From Alphaproteobacteria bacterium (lineage in GTDB: Bacteria > Pseudomonadota > Alphaproteobacteria > Sphingomonadales > Sphingomonadaceae), in assembly GCA_019232625.1 (NCBI GenBank), contig JAFANP010000035.1, forward strand, positions 139,512 to 203,511: a stretch of DNA of 64,000 nt, in the 5' to 3' direction. This document shows, piece by piece, positions 9,378 through 17,133 of this stretch (positions within the stretch are counted from its first letter, which is position 1; each line of letters starts with the position of its first letter). A program made the position numbers and the translations under genes. The notes beneath the pieces were generated by a model. It ran no database searches and was not told the DNA's origin. It saw nothing but the letters and a program-made list of their open reading frames with translations.

Positions 9378-11138
9378 ATGCGAGACCATGACCTTGCTCG
9401 CCTTCGCGGCGAGATCGATTCCCTCGACGACCAGCTTCTCGACCTCGTCGAGCGCCGACTGGCCTTGTCCGCCGCCATCGCCGTCGCGAAGGGCGCGGAC
9501 CGGGCCCACCTCAAGCTTCGGCCGGAGCGGCAGCGCGCCGTGGTGGCGCGGCTCCAGGCCAAGGCGGCTCCGGCCTCCGCCGACGCCGTCGCCCATGTGT
9601 GGCGCGAGCTGATGGCCCACAGCCTCGAGCGGCAGGCGCCGACGCGGCTGATGCTGTGGACCGACGGCGACCGCGAGCAGCTGGTCCGCCTGGTGCGGGA
9701 GCGCTTCGGCTCCGCCGCCGCCTTGCTGTGGACGATCTCGCCCGAGGAGGCGTTGCGCCACGCCGCCGGCGGCGAGGCGGTCGCCATCATCCCCAGCGGC
9801 CGCGCCGCCCCGCTTCCCGCCGGGGTCGTGGCCTTCGAGATTCTCCACGACGCAGGGCGGTCGCTGGCCGTCGCGGCGGGACGGGTGGCGGAGGAGGAGG
9901 AGGAGGAGGAGGACGGGCCAGGCCGGCGCGCCGCGCCCTGGTCGCCGGGCAGCTGGCGGGAGCGGCCGGCGACCCAGCTTCCCGTCTATCGCGACCCGCG
10001 GGCGCTGTCGCGGGCGGAGCGGCGGCTCGCCGGTCGGGCGCCGCTGGTCGACCTCCACGACGTCGACGGGCTGCGGCAGCGTCTCGCCGAGGTGGCCGAG
10101 GGCAAGGCGCTGCTGCTCCAGGGCGGCGACTGCGCCGAGACCTTCCGCGAGCACAGCGCGGCCAGAGTCCGCGCGACGGCGGACCTGCTGCTCGACATGG
10201 GCCGCACGATCGGAGCGGCGGGCCGTCCCGTCGTCCAGGTCGCCCGGATGGCCGGGCAATGGGCCAAGCCGAGATCGAGCCTGACCGAGTGGGTCGGGGG
10301 CGTCGAGCTTCCGGCCTATCAGGGCGACGCGGTCAACGGCGAGGCGGCGACGCCGGCGTCGCGGACGCCGGATCCGGCGCGGATGCTGCGCGCGCACGAC
10401 CAGGCGGCGGCCACCGCGGCCCTGCTCTGGAGCCTCGTCCCGGACGGCGGGGAGCCGGTCTACGCCAGCCACGAGGCGCTGCTCCTTCCCTACGAGCAGG
10501 CGCTGGTCCGCTACGACGAGCTGAGCGACCGCTGGTGGTCGGGCTCGGGCCACATGCTGTGGATCGGCGACCGCACCCGCGACCCGGCCGGCGCCCATGT
10601 CGAGTTCGCGCGCGGCATCGCCAACCCGATCGGAGTCAAATGCGGCCCCGGGCTCGGCGAGGACGACCTGCTCCGCCTGCTCGACCGGCTCGACCCCGAG
10701 CAGGCGCCCGGCCGGGTGACCCTGATCGCGCGGCTGGGCCTGCGCCACGTCGAGGCGCACCTGCCGAGGCTGATCGGCGCGGTGCGCGGCGAGGGCCGGC
10801 GGGTCGGCTGGATCGTCGACCCGATGCACGGCAACACCCGCCGCGCCGCCGGGCGCAAGACTCGCCTGCTCGCCGACATCGCCGCCGAGACGCGGGCCTT
10901 CTTCCAGATCGCGGCGGCCGAGGGCGTGGAGGCGGGCGGAATCCATCTCGAGCTGACCGGGCAGGCCGTCACCGAGTGCCTGGGCGGGGACCGCCGGCCG
11001 CTGGCCGAGCGCGATCTCGGCCGCGCCTACCTCACCGCCTGCGACCCGCGCCTCAACCCCGACCAGGCGCGGGACATTGCGGAGCTCGTCGCGGGCCTCG
11101 CCGCGGAGGGCGCCGGCCGCGAGGCGCGGGCGGCGTGA
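9378..11138 (+). CDS. Chorismate mutase fused to type II DAHP synthase
   Basis: 586 residues. Residues 5-85 are an AroQ-class chorismate mutase helix bundle (LRGEIDSLDDQLLDLVERR, then a Lys and a C-terminal RPERQR). Residues 95-170 resemble the poorly known extension found after chorismate mutase in some alphaproteobacteria. A seven-Glu linker (residues 172-178) follows, then a plant-type (class II) DAHP synthase from about 190: WSPGSWRERPATQLP, QGGDCAE near 247, RMAGQWAKPRS near 292, YQGDAVN, SSHEALLLPYE-like and GHMLWIGDRTR segments, IGVKCGP, DPMHGNT. One enzyme makes the first committed step of the shikimate pathway, the other converts chorismate to prephenate, so the fusion links entry and branch point and could couple feedback control. 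The stop overlaps the start of the dehydratase gene. The combination is unusual. Confidence 0.88.
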   Translation: MRDHDLARLRGEIDSLDDQLLDLVERRLALSAAIAVAKGADRAHLKLRPERQRAVVARLQAKAAPASADAVAHVWRELMAHSLERQAPTRLMLWTDGDREQLVRLVRERFGSAAALLWTISPEEALRHAAGGEAVAIIPSGRAAPLPAGVVAFEILHDAGRSLAVAAGRVAEEEEEEEDGPGRRAAPWSPGSWRERPATQLPVYRDPRALSRAERRLAGRAPLVDLHDVDGLRQRLAEVAEGKALLLQGGDCAETFREHSAARVRATADLLLDMGRTIGAAGRPVVQVARMAGQWAKPRSSLTEWVGGVELPAYQGDAVNGEAATPASRTPDPARMLRAHDQAAATAALLWSLVPDGGEPVYASHEALLLPYEQALVRYDELSDRWWSGSGHMLWIGDRTRDPAGAHVEFARGIANPIGVKCGPGLGEDDLLRLLDRLDPEQAPGRVTLIARLGLRHVEAHLPRLIGAVRGEGRRVGWIVDPMHGNTRRAAGRKTRLLADIAAETRAFFQIAAAEGVEAGGIHLELTGQAVTECLGGDRRPLAERDLGRAYLTACDPRLNPDQARDIAELVAGLAAEGAGREARAA

Positions 11139-11662
11139 CCGTGGCCTATCAGGGCGCCCCCGGCGCCTTCGGCCACGCCGCCTGCCTCGCCTTCCTGCCT
11201 GAGCACGAGGCGCGGCCGCTGTCGCGCTTCGAGGACGTGGTCGGCGCCGTCGCGTCGGGGGAGGCCGAGTTCGGCATGCTGCCGGTCGAGAACAGCCGCG
11301 CCGGGGAGGTGCCGGGCGTCCGGGCGCTGATCGCCGGCGCGGGCCTCCGGACCGTCCGCACCCACGTCCTGCCTCTCCGAATGCACCTGCTGGGCCTGCC
11401 CGGAGCCGACCGGCGGGCGATCGCCGCCGTGGCGAGCCATCCCGTCGCGCTGCGCCAATGCGCCCGGAGCCTGGACCGGCTCGGGCTGAGGCGGGAGGAG
11501 GCGCCGAACACGGCCGTCGCGGCGCGCGGGCTTCGGGACCCGAGGAAGGCCGTGCTCGCCTCCGAGACGGCCGCGTCGCTCTACGGCCTCGAGATACTCG
11601 AGCGCGACATGCAGGACGACCCGGACAACGCGACCCTCTTCGCCCTGGTCGCACGTGCGTGA
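11135..11662 (+). CDS. Minimal prephenate dehydratase without ACT domain
   Basis: 175 residues from a GTG overlapping the previous stop (GTGA). The prephenate dehydratase fold is recognisable: VAYQGAPGAFGHAA at the N-terminus, LPVENSRAGEV near 48-58, and QDDPDNATLFAL at the C-terminus. The enzyme converts prephenate to phenylpyruvate for phenylalanine. Two things are odd. The regulatory ACT domain (usually about 100 further residues) is absent. The conserved Thr-Arg-Phe motif reads Thr167-Leu168-Phe169, losing the Arg. It may work with the upstream chorismate mutase, or be a degenerate or repurposed paralog; a full-length PheA elsewhere in the genome would point to the latter. Confidence 0.8.
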   Translation: MTVAYQGAPGAFGHAACLAFLPEHEARPLSRFEDVVGAVASGEAEFGMLPVENSRAGEVPGVRALIAGAGLRTVRTHVLPLRMHLLGLPGADRRAIAAVASHPVALRQCARSLDRLGLRREEAPNTAVAARGLRDPRKAVLASETAASLYGLEILERDMQDDPDNATLFALVARA

Positions 11663-11758
11663 ACCTTTCGGCCCTTCGCCGTCCCGCGGTGGGGCGGCGC
11701 CCGGTTAACCGCGATTCGCCCTCGACTCGGGCCGGCAGGCGGGCCGAGGATCGCGCGC

Positions 11759-12694
11759 ATGAAGCCATTCCTCGCCCTCGCCGCGGCTGCCTTGCTCTCA
11801 GCCCCCCTCCTCGCCCAGGGCGGCGGCGGCCCCTTCACCGTGCGGGAGACGGGGCAGGGCTTCGGCTCGCTCCAGGACGCCGTCAGCGCCATCGGCAACG
11901 CCCGCGGGACGATCGTCATCGCCCCCGGCCGCTACCGGCAATGCGCGGTGCAGGAGGGCGGCGAGGTCAGCTACACGGCGGCGCAGCCCGGTACCGCGGT
12001 GTTCGACCGCGAGGCCTGCGAGGGCAAGGCCGCGCTCGTCCTTCGCGGCCGGGCGGCGAACGTCTCCGGCCTCATCTTCCAGAACATGCACGTGCCGGAC
12101 GGCAACGGCGCCGGCATCCGCCTCGAGCAGGGCAACCTCGTCGTCCGCGAGAGCCTGTTCCGCGACAGCGAAAGCGGCATCCTCTCGGCCAACGATCCGG
12201 CGGGGCGGATCCTCGTCGAGCAATCGACCTTCTCCGGCCTCGGCGCCTGCCCGGACGGCGGCGACTGCGCCCACAGCATCTATATCGGCGGCTATGGCGG
12301 CCTGACGGTGCGGCGCTCCCGCTTCGAGCGCGGCCGCGGCGGCCATTACGTCAAGAGCCGCGCGGCGCGGATCGAGGTCACCGACAGCTCGTTCGACGAC
12401 ACGAGCGGGCACAAGACCAACTACATGATCGACCTTCCCGCCGGCGCCACCGGGACGATCGCCCGCAACGCCTTCGTCCAGGGCCGCGACAAGGAGAATT
12501 ACAGCGGCCTCATCGTCGTTGCGGCGGAAGGCGCGACGAACAGCTCGAACGGCCTCACCGTCGCCGACAACGAGGCCCGCCTCGCGCCCGGCCAGGTCAA
12601 CGGCACCGCCTTCGTCGCCGACCTCAGCGGCGACTCCCTCCGCATCGGCGCCAACCGGCTCGGGCCGAAGATCGAGCGCTTCCAGCGGCGCTGA
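11759..12694 (+). CDS. Secreted right-handed beta-helix repeat protein
   Basis: 311 residues with a signal peptide (MKPFLALAAAALLSAPLLAQ). The body shows parallel beta-helix rungs: GTIVIAPGRYRQCAV, ALVLRGRAANVSGLIFQN, AGIRLEQGNLVVRESLF, SGILSANDPAGRILVEQSTF, IYIGGYGGLTVRRSRF. Overall this resembles the family of periplasmic or extracellular carbohydrate-binding/lyase-like beta-helices. It is not closely related to the tandem paralogs at 404-2603. Several Cys (Cys in RQCAV, REACEG, GACPDGGDC) may form disulphides, which fits the DsbD gene that follows 25 bases downstream. Substrate unknown. Confidence 0.8.
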   Translation: MKPFLALAAAALLSAPLLAQGGGGPFTVRETGQGFGSLQDAVSAIGNARGTIVIAPGRYRQCAVQEGGEVSYTAAQPGTAVFDREACEGKAALVLRGRAANVSGLIFQNMHVPDGNGAGIRLEQGNLVVRESLFRDSESGILSANDPAGRILVEQSTFSGLGACPDGGDCAHSIYIGGYGGLTVRRSRFERGRGGHYVKSRAARIEVTDSSFDDTSGHKTNYMIDLPAGATGTIARNAFVQGRDKENYSGLIVVAAEGATNSSNGLTVADNEARLAPGQVNGTAFVADLSGDSLRIGANRLGPKIERFQRR

Positions 12695-12719
12695 GCGGAT
12701 TGCGTGCTATAGCGGGCCG

Positions 12720-14699
12720 ATGAATCGGCTCGCCCGCCTCCTCCTCCTCGTCCTTGCCGCCCTCGCCGCGGCGCCGGCCCTTGCGCAGCTTCCGCCCGGC
12801 GGCCGGGCGATGGACGTCTCGCTCGTCCCGGGAGAGCGGCACGGCGACCGCGTCGCGATCGCCTTCGTCATGCGCCCCAAGCCGGGGTGGCACGGCTATT
12901 GGCAGAATCCCGGCGACGCGGGGCAGCCGGCGACGGTGGAATGGCAGCTGCCGCCGGGCGCTTCCGCCGGCCCGCTCCGCTATCCCGTGCCCCAGCGGCT
13001 GATCGTCGCGGGGATGATGAACTACGTCTTCGCCAAGGACCATGCGCTGCTCAGCGAGCTGCGGGTCCCCGCGGGCGCCGGGCCGCTGCCCGTCACGGCG
13101 ACGATCCGCTATCTCGTCTGCACCGAGCAGGTGTGCGTGCCGGAAAGCGCCACCGTCTCGGCGGACGCCGCGAAGGGCGGGTCGCTCGACGCTTGGACGC
13201 AGGCGCTGCCGCGGCCGCTCGGCGGCGAGGCGCGCTACGAGATCGAGGACGGAACGCTCCGCCTCGGCATCCCGATGCCCGCGGCGGTCGGCCTCGACGA
13301 TCCCTATTTCTACCCGCTGACCGAAGGGGCGCTGCGCTACGCGGCGGCGCAGCGAGTCTCGCGGCGCGGCGACTGGCTGATCGTCGAGACGCAGGCCGGT
13401 GACGCCAAGCCGGCGGCGCTGGAGGGGGTGCTGGCGATCGGCGGCGGCCAGGGCTTGTCGCTCGCCGCCCGGCCCGGCCCGGTGCCCGCCGCCGGCGTGC
13501 CTGTCGCCGCGCCGGCCGAGGCGGCGAAGCCGGCGATCGCCGCCGCCGTCTCCGGCGCTCTGCTCGGCGGGCTGCTGCTCAACGTCATGCCCTGCGTCTT
13601 CCCGATTCTCAGCCTCAAGGCGCTGAGCCTCGCCAAGGCCGGCGGCGACGAGGGCGCGGCCCGGCGCGAGGCGCTCGCTTATTCCGCCGGCGTGGTTCTG
13701 GTCTGCGTCGCGCTCGGCGCCCTGCTGCTCGCGGTGAGGGCGGGCGGCGCCGCGGTGGGCTGGGCCTTCCAGCTCCAGGATCCGCGAGTCACCCTGTTCC
13801 TGCTGATGCTCGTCGCCGCCATCGCGCTCAACCTCGCCGGACTGTTCGAGCTGCCCTCGATCGGCGTCGGCGGCGGGCTCGCCGCCCGCTCCGGCCCCGC
13901 GGGCGCCTTCTGGACGGGGGCGCTCGCCGCCTTCGTCGCGACCCCCTGCACCGGCCCCTTCATGGGCGCGGCGCTCGGGGCCGCTCTGGTGCTGCCGGCG
14001 GCCGCGGCGCTCGCCGTCTTCGCCGGCCTCGGCCTCGGCCTGGCCCTGCCGTTCCTGCTCGTCGGCTTCGTTCCGGCGCTGCGCCGCCGGCTGCCGCGGC
14101 CCGGGCCGTGGATGGGGACGCTGCGCCGCATCCTCGCCGTGCCGATGGCGCTCACCGCGCTGTGGCTCGGCTGGCTGCTCGAGCGCCAGGCCGGCGGCGC
14201 GGCGATGCTGGTCGCGCTCGCCGGCACGGCGGCGGTCGGCGCACTCCTCTGGTGGGCGCGGCGCCGGCACGGCTGGCTCGCCCTGGCGCCCGCCACCGCG
14301 GCGGCGGCGGCGGCGGTGCTGATCGTCCCCACCGCGGTGATGCCGACCGCCGCCGTCGCCCGCGGGCTCGCCGGCGCGGAGCCGTTCAGCGAGGCGCGGC
14401 TCGCCGCCTTGCGGGCAGCCGGGCGGCCGGTCTTCGTCTATTTCACGGCCGACTGGTGCCTCACCTGCAAGGTCAACGAGAAGGCGGTGCTCGAGCGCGA
14501 GGCGGTGGCGGCGGCCTTCCGGCGCGGCAACGTCGCCGTTCTGGTCGGCGACTGGACCCGCGGCAATGCCGAGATCGGCCGCTTCCTCGAGAAGCAGGGC
14601 CGCTCCGGCGTGCCCCTCTACCTCTGGTACGCCCCCGGCAAGCCCGCCGAGATATTGCCGCAGATCCTCACCCTCGCCGAGGTGACCCGCCTGCGGTGA
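12720..14699 (+). CDS. dsbD: Thiol:disulfide interchange protein DsbD family (ScsB-like)
   Basis: 659 residues. The ATG at 12720 begins a clear signal peptide (MNRLARLLLLVLAALAAAPA); the longer upstream frame only overlaps the previous gene. Order of domains: periplasmic N-terminal beta domain about 25-260 with a Cys pair (LVCTEQVCVPES near 138-147), a CcdA-like membrane domain about 275-545 with redox cysteines in NVMPCVFPIL and ATPCTGPFMG, and a C-terminal periplasmic thioredoxin domain with WCLTCK (Cys580, Cys583). DsbD moves electrons from cytoplasmic thioredoxin across the membrane to keep periplasmic thiols reduced, including apocytochrome c. That suits a genome with many c-type cytochromes, such as those at 23-29 kb. 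Confidence 0.92.
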   Translation: MNRLARLLLLVLAALAAAPALAQLPPGGRAMDVSLVPGERHGDRVAIAFVMRPKPGWHGYWQNPGDAGQPATVEWQLPPGASAGPLRYPVPQRLIVAGMMNYVFAKDHALLSELRVPAGAGPLPVTATIRYLVCTEQVCVPESATVSADAAKGGSLDAWTQALPRPLGGEARYEIEDGTLRLGIPMPAAVGLDDPYFYPLTEGALRYAAAQRVSRRGDWLIVETQAGDAKPAALEGVLAIGGGQGLSLAARPGPVPAAGVPVAAPAEAAKPAIAAAVSGALLGGLLLNVMPCVFPILSLKALSLAKAGGDEGAARREALAYSAGVVLVCVALGALLLAVRAGGAAVGWAFQLQDPRVTLFLLMLVAAIALNLAGLFELPSIGVGGGLAARSGPAGAFWTGALAAFVATPCTGPFMGAALGAALVLPAAAALAVFAGLGLGLALPFLLVGFVPALRRRLPRPGPWMGTLRRILAVPMALTALWLGWLLERQAGGAAMLVALAGTAAVGALLWWARRRHGWLALAPATAAAAAAVLIVPTAVMPTAAVARGLAGAEPFSEARLAALRAAGRPVFVYFTADWCLTCKVNEKAVLEREAVAAAFRRGNVAVLVGDWTRGNAEIGRFLEKQGRSGVPLYLWYAPGKPAEILPQILTLAEVTRLR

Positions 14700-14716
14700 T
14701 CCTGCGGGGGCGCAGA

Positions 14717-14774
14717 AATGGGGACAGTAACTATTTGTCCGCTAAAGGCCGGACAAATAGTTACTGTCCCCATT
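14717..14774. repeat. Palindromic repeat family B, copy 1
   Basis: A perfect 24-base inverted repeat (left arm 14717-14740 starting AATGGGGACAGTAACTATTT, right arm 14751-14774) around a 10-base spacer. It lies between dsbD and the reductase gene. This is the cleanest member of a four-copy family (others at 32751, 48340 and 57999). Confidence 0.9.
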
Positions 14775-14787
14775 ACGGGAGAGGGAT

Positions 14788-15318
14788 GTGGCGAAGCTCG
14801 TGTTCGGGATGAATCAGTCGCTCGACGGCTATGTCGACCATGACTCCTTCGCGCCGGGCGCCGAGCTCTTCCGCCACTTCGTCGAGCAGACCCGGGGCCT
14901 CGCGGGCAGCGTCTACGGACGCAGGATGTACGAGGTCATGCGTTATTGGGACGAGGACCGGCCGGACTGGGTCGCCGAGGAGCACGCCTTCGCGGCGGCG
15001 TGGCGGAAGGCTCCGAAATGGGTCGTCTCGCGCTCGCTTGAAACGGTCGGCCCCAATGCACGGCTCGTCGGTGACGATCTCGAGGGGGAGATCCGGGCGC
15101 TCAAGGCCGAGCGGGACGGAGAGATCGAGGTCGCCGGCCCGCAGCTGGCGCAAAGCCTCGCCGGGCTGGGCCTGATCGACGAATATCGGATCTACCTGCA
15201 CCCGGTGGTGATCGGGAAGGGCAAGCGCTACTTCGCGGGGCCCAGGCCGCCGCTTCGCCTGCTCGCCAGCGACCGGATGCCCGGCGACGTGATCAGGTTG
15301 GTCTACGCGCCCGCCTGA
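14788..15318 (+). CDS. Dihydrofolate reductase-like / RibD C-terminal domain protein
   Basis: 176 residues from a GTG preceded by GGGAGAGG. Single-domain member of the RibD-C/DHFR superfamily: N-terminal MNQSLDGYVDH near 8-18, GRRMYEVM near 44-51, KWVVSRSLE near 76, and a C-terminal EYRIYLHPVVIGKGKRYF near 132-150. The family binds NADPH and reduces pterin- or pyrimidine-like substrates; stand-alone members are mostly uncharacterised. Not expected to replace FolA. A palindromic repeat sits just upstream, 13 bases before the start, so its promoter may be affected by that element. Confidence 0.85.
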   Translation: MAKLVFGMNQSLDGYVDHDSFAPGAELFRHFVEQTRGLAGSVYGRRMYEVMRYWDEDRPDWVAEEHAFAAAWRKAPKWVVSRSLETVGPNARLVGDDLEGEIRALKAERDGEIEVAGPQLAQSLAGLGLIDEYRIYLHPVVIGKGKRYFAGPRPPLRLLASDRMPGDVIRLVYAPA

Positions 15319-15357
15319 TCCCGCCCCCCGCCGGCGGGAGCCACGGCCGGGCGCGTC

Positions 15358-15390
15358 GGCGCCGCGGGGCCGCTTCGGCCCCGCGGCGCC
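15358..15390. terminator. Probable bidirectional terminator hairpin
   Basis: A perfect 15-bp GC stem (GGCGCCGCGGGGCCG at 15358-15372, complement at 15376-15390) with loop CTT, between the convergent reductase and mucR genes. There is no T-run, so function as a terminator is inferred from stability and position. Confidence 0.55.
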
Positions 15391-15396
15391 CTGGCT

Positions 15397-15951
15397 TCAG
15401 GCGTCCTGGGTCTTGCGGCGGCCGCGGGCGCGCTTGGGGGCGCTGTCCGAGCCGGCGCCGGCCTCGGCGCGCTCGCCGCCGCCGGCGTTGCCGCCGCGGG
15501 CGGCGCGGCCCTTCTGGCCGAGGCCGATCTTCTTGGCCATGTCCCGCCGGGCCGCCGAATAGCTTTCCGACACCATCGGGTAATCCGGCCGCAGATTGTA
15601 GCGGCGCCGGTAATCGTCCGGGGTCAGGCCGTGGCGGGAAAGGTGGCGCTTCAGCGTCTTGTAGGGCTTGCCGTCGATCATCGAGATGATGTGATCCTTC
15701 GACGACAGCGACTTGCGTGGCGACACCGCCGGGGTGTAGTCGTCGCCGGCGGCCGGGGCTTCAGCCCCTTCCGACGCGCCCGAAGCGCCTCCCGAAAGCT
15801 CCGTGACCGTCGCGTGCATCGTGCGCAGGAATTGCGGCACCTCCTCGGCTTGAACGCGATTGTTCTGGTTCCCCAACCAGGCAATCGTCAGTTCGGTTGC
15901 AAGCTCCACGGTATTCAGAGTCTGTTCGTCGGACACTCGGTTAAACTCCAT
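15397..15951 (-). CDS. mucR: MucR/Ros-family transcriptional regulator
   Basis: 184 residues. N-terminal region with helix VELATELTIAWLGNQNN, typical of MucR, then a linker and the DNA-binding core about residues 85-145: DGKPYKTLKRHLSRHGLTPD followed by YRRRYNLRPDYPMVSESYS and KKIGLGQKGR. MucR proteins are alphaproteobacterial H-NS-like regulators of exopolysaccharide, motility and cell-cycle genes. The classical zinc-finger cysteine before DGK is missing (the segment reads HIISMIDGK), as in some relatives, so metal binding is doubtful. The tail is Gly/Ala/Lys/Arg-rich and may add nonspecific DNA contacts. Transcribed alone. Confidence 0.92.
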   Translation of the reverse strand: MEFNRVSDEQTLNTVELATELTIAWLGNQNNRVQAEEVPQFLRTMHATVTELSGGASGASEGAEAPAAGDDYTPAVSPRKSLSSKDHIISMIDGKPYKTLKRHLSRHGLTPDDYRRRYNLRPDYPMVSESYSAARRDMAKKIGLGQKGRAARGGNAGGGERAEAGAGSDSAPKRARGRRKTQDA

Positions 15952-16185
15952 GTTCGTTCAATGGAGCGCCCCCGCTAAAGGCTATTTCAAGTAAATGCTA
16001 CTCTATAATATTACGGTGTGTCCTGTTTGCGAGCGCCGCGGCCGCTCAAGACGCGCTTTTCCCTACGGAACGGCCAATTTCCCGGTGGAACTACGGTATA
16101 GTAACTGCTGCCGCCACCCGCTCGGGTGCTTGGCCCCTTCCTCACCCCCGCCGCGACGCTGCCGGCGGAGCGCTCCGCCACGCCT

Positions 16186-16617
16186 TCACCCCTCCGGATC
16201 GGCGCGCGCCACGGCGTGAAACTCGGCGCCGAGGGCATGGGAGCGAAGGTTCGCGATCACCCGCTCCAATATCTTCCCTGGCACATAGCCAATGACCACC
16301 TCGCCGCTGCCGTCGGGCCGGATGTCCGGACCGGGCCACGTGAACTTGTTCACCTCTTCCGTGATGATCCAGGAACGCGCGTCGTCCAGACGCAAGCGTT
16401 GCTTCGTGGCGGCGGGAAGCTCCACCGCCAGGGCTTCCGGACGAGGCTGCGTGTGCGTCACCGGCGCTACGAAGAAGACGACGTCCGGTGCCAGAGTCGC
16501 ATCCTCCATCACCACTAGGCAAGGGCGGTCCTTCAGCCCCTCTTCAAGACCCTGCTCGTGCTCGGCCAGCCACAGATAGGCATATCGTATCAACTGGCCG
16601 ATCGCGGGCTGCCGCAT
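16186..16617 (-). CDS. PemK/MazF-like toxin protein
   Basis: 143 residues. The segment RYAYLWLAEHEQGLEEGLKD then RPCLVVM, a middle VFFVAPVTHT and a later WPGPDIRP resemble proteins annotated as PemK-like growth inhibitors (mRNA interferases of the MazF fold). The gene begins 9 bases after the stop of a Phd/YefM-like antitoxin gene, the usual antitoxin-first order. Catalytic residues cannot be assigned with certainty, so RNase activity is an inference from family resemblance and pairing. Confidence 0.7.
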   Translation of the reverse strand: MRQPAIGQLIRYAYLWLAEHEQGLEEGLKDRPCLVVMEDATLAPDVVFFVAPVTHTQPRPEALAVELPAATKQRLRLDDARSWIITEEVNKFTWPGPDIRPDGSGEVVIGYVPGKILERVIANLRSHALGAEFHAVARADPEG

Positions 16618-16626
16618 TCCGCCGGA

Positions 16627-16884
16627 TCAGTCTTGGACTTCGTCGTCTAAGGCAGCGGCCTCGGCCGGTATCGACACACTCGCAAGAGCCTCGACCTGCT
16701 CCGCGGAGAGCGCCGCGGCAGGAAGCGCCTCCCGATCCCGCCGCTTAAGGCGCCGATATTCCTCCGCGGAGAGCAGGACGAGGTCCTCGCGCCCGTGGTT
16801 GGTGATCATCACCGGCTCCCTCAGGGCGATGGACCGGAAGCGGCCGAATTCCTTTTGGACCCGTGCCGAGCTTGCGACGCTCAT
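16627..16884 (-). CDS. Phd/YefM-family antitoxin
   Basis: 85 residues starting at MSVASSARVQKEFG, which has GGAGGAG 6 bases upstream. A longer frame from 16902 begins inside that ribosome site. The core FGRFRSIALREPVMITNHGR followed by LVLLSAEEYRRLKRRD is the prevent-host-death (Phd/YefM) fold, which binds its own promoter DNA and neutralises the toxin through its C-terminal tail. The C-terminus is acidic, as expected for toxin binding. It is upstream of and adjacent to the PemK-like gene. Confidence 0.8.
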   Translation of the reverse strand: MSVASSARVQKEFGRFRSIALREPVMITNHGREDLVLLSAEEYRRLKRRDREALPAAALSAEQVEALASVSIPAEAAALDDEVQD

Positions 16885-17133
16885 GCAAATCTCCTCCCGC
16901 ACCTTTTACGGAAAATCCGGAACAACGCAAATGGGCTGCACGCTCGTCCGTAAAGCTCCCTCACCCCACGCTCGCCCGACGAGGGAGAGAATGCTTTCCC
17001 CTTTGAGGCGAGACGACTTGAAGAAGGCGGATCCACTGACGAGTTAGACGCCCCTCGGACGTTCTCAGACCTCCGGCATGACGCGGCTCATCCATCGAGC
17101 CCGGGTGACGATCCCACCTGAAGCCGACCGACC
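16885..17133. other. Intergenic region without recognised gene
   Basis: No convincing coding frame or RNA was seen between the antitoxin start and the end of the TonB receptor gene. The TA promoter should lie at its left end, transcribed leftwards. The piece ACCTTTTACGGAAAATCCGG near 16901-16920 holds a short symmetric element that could be the antitoxin operator. Confidence 0.4.
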
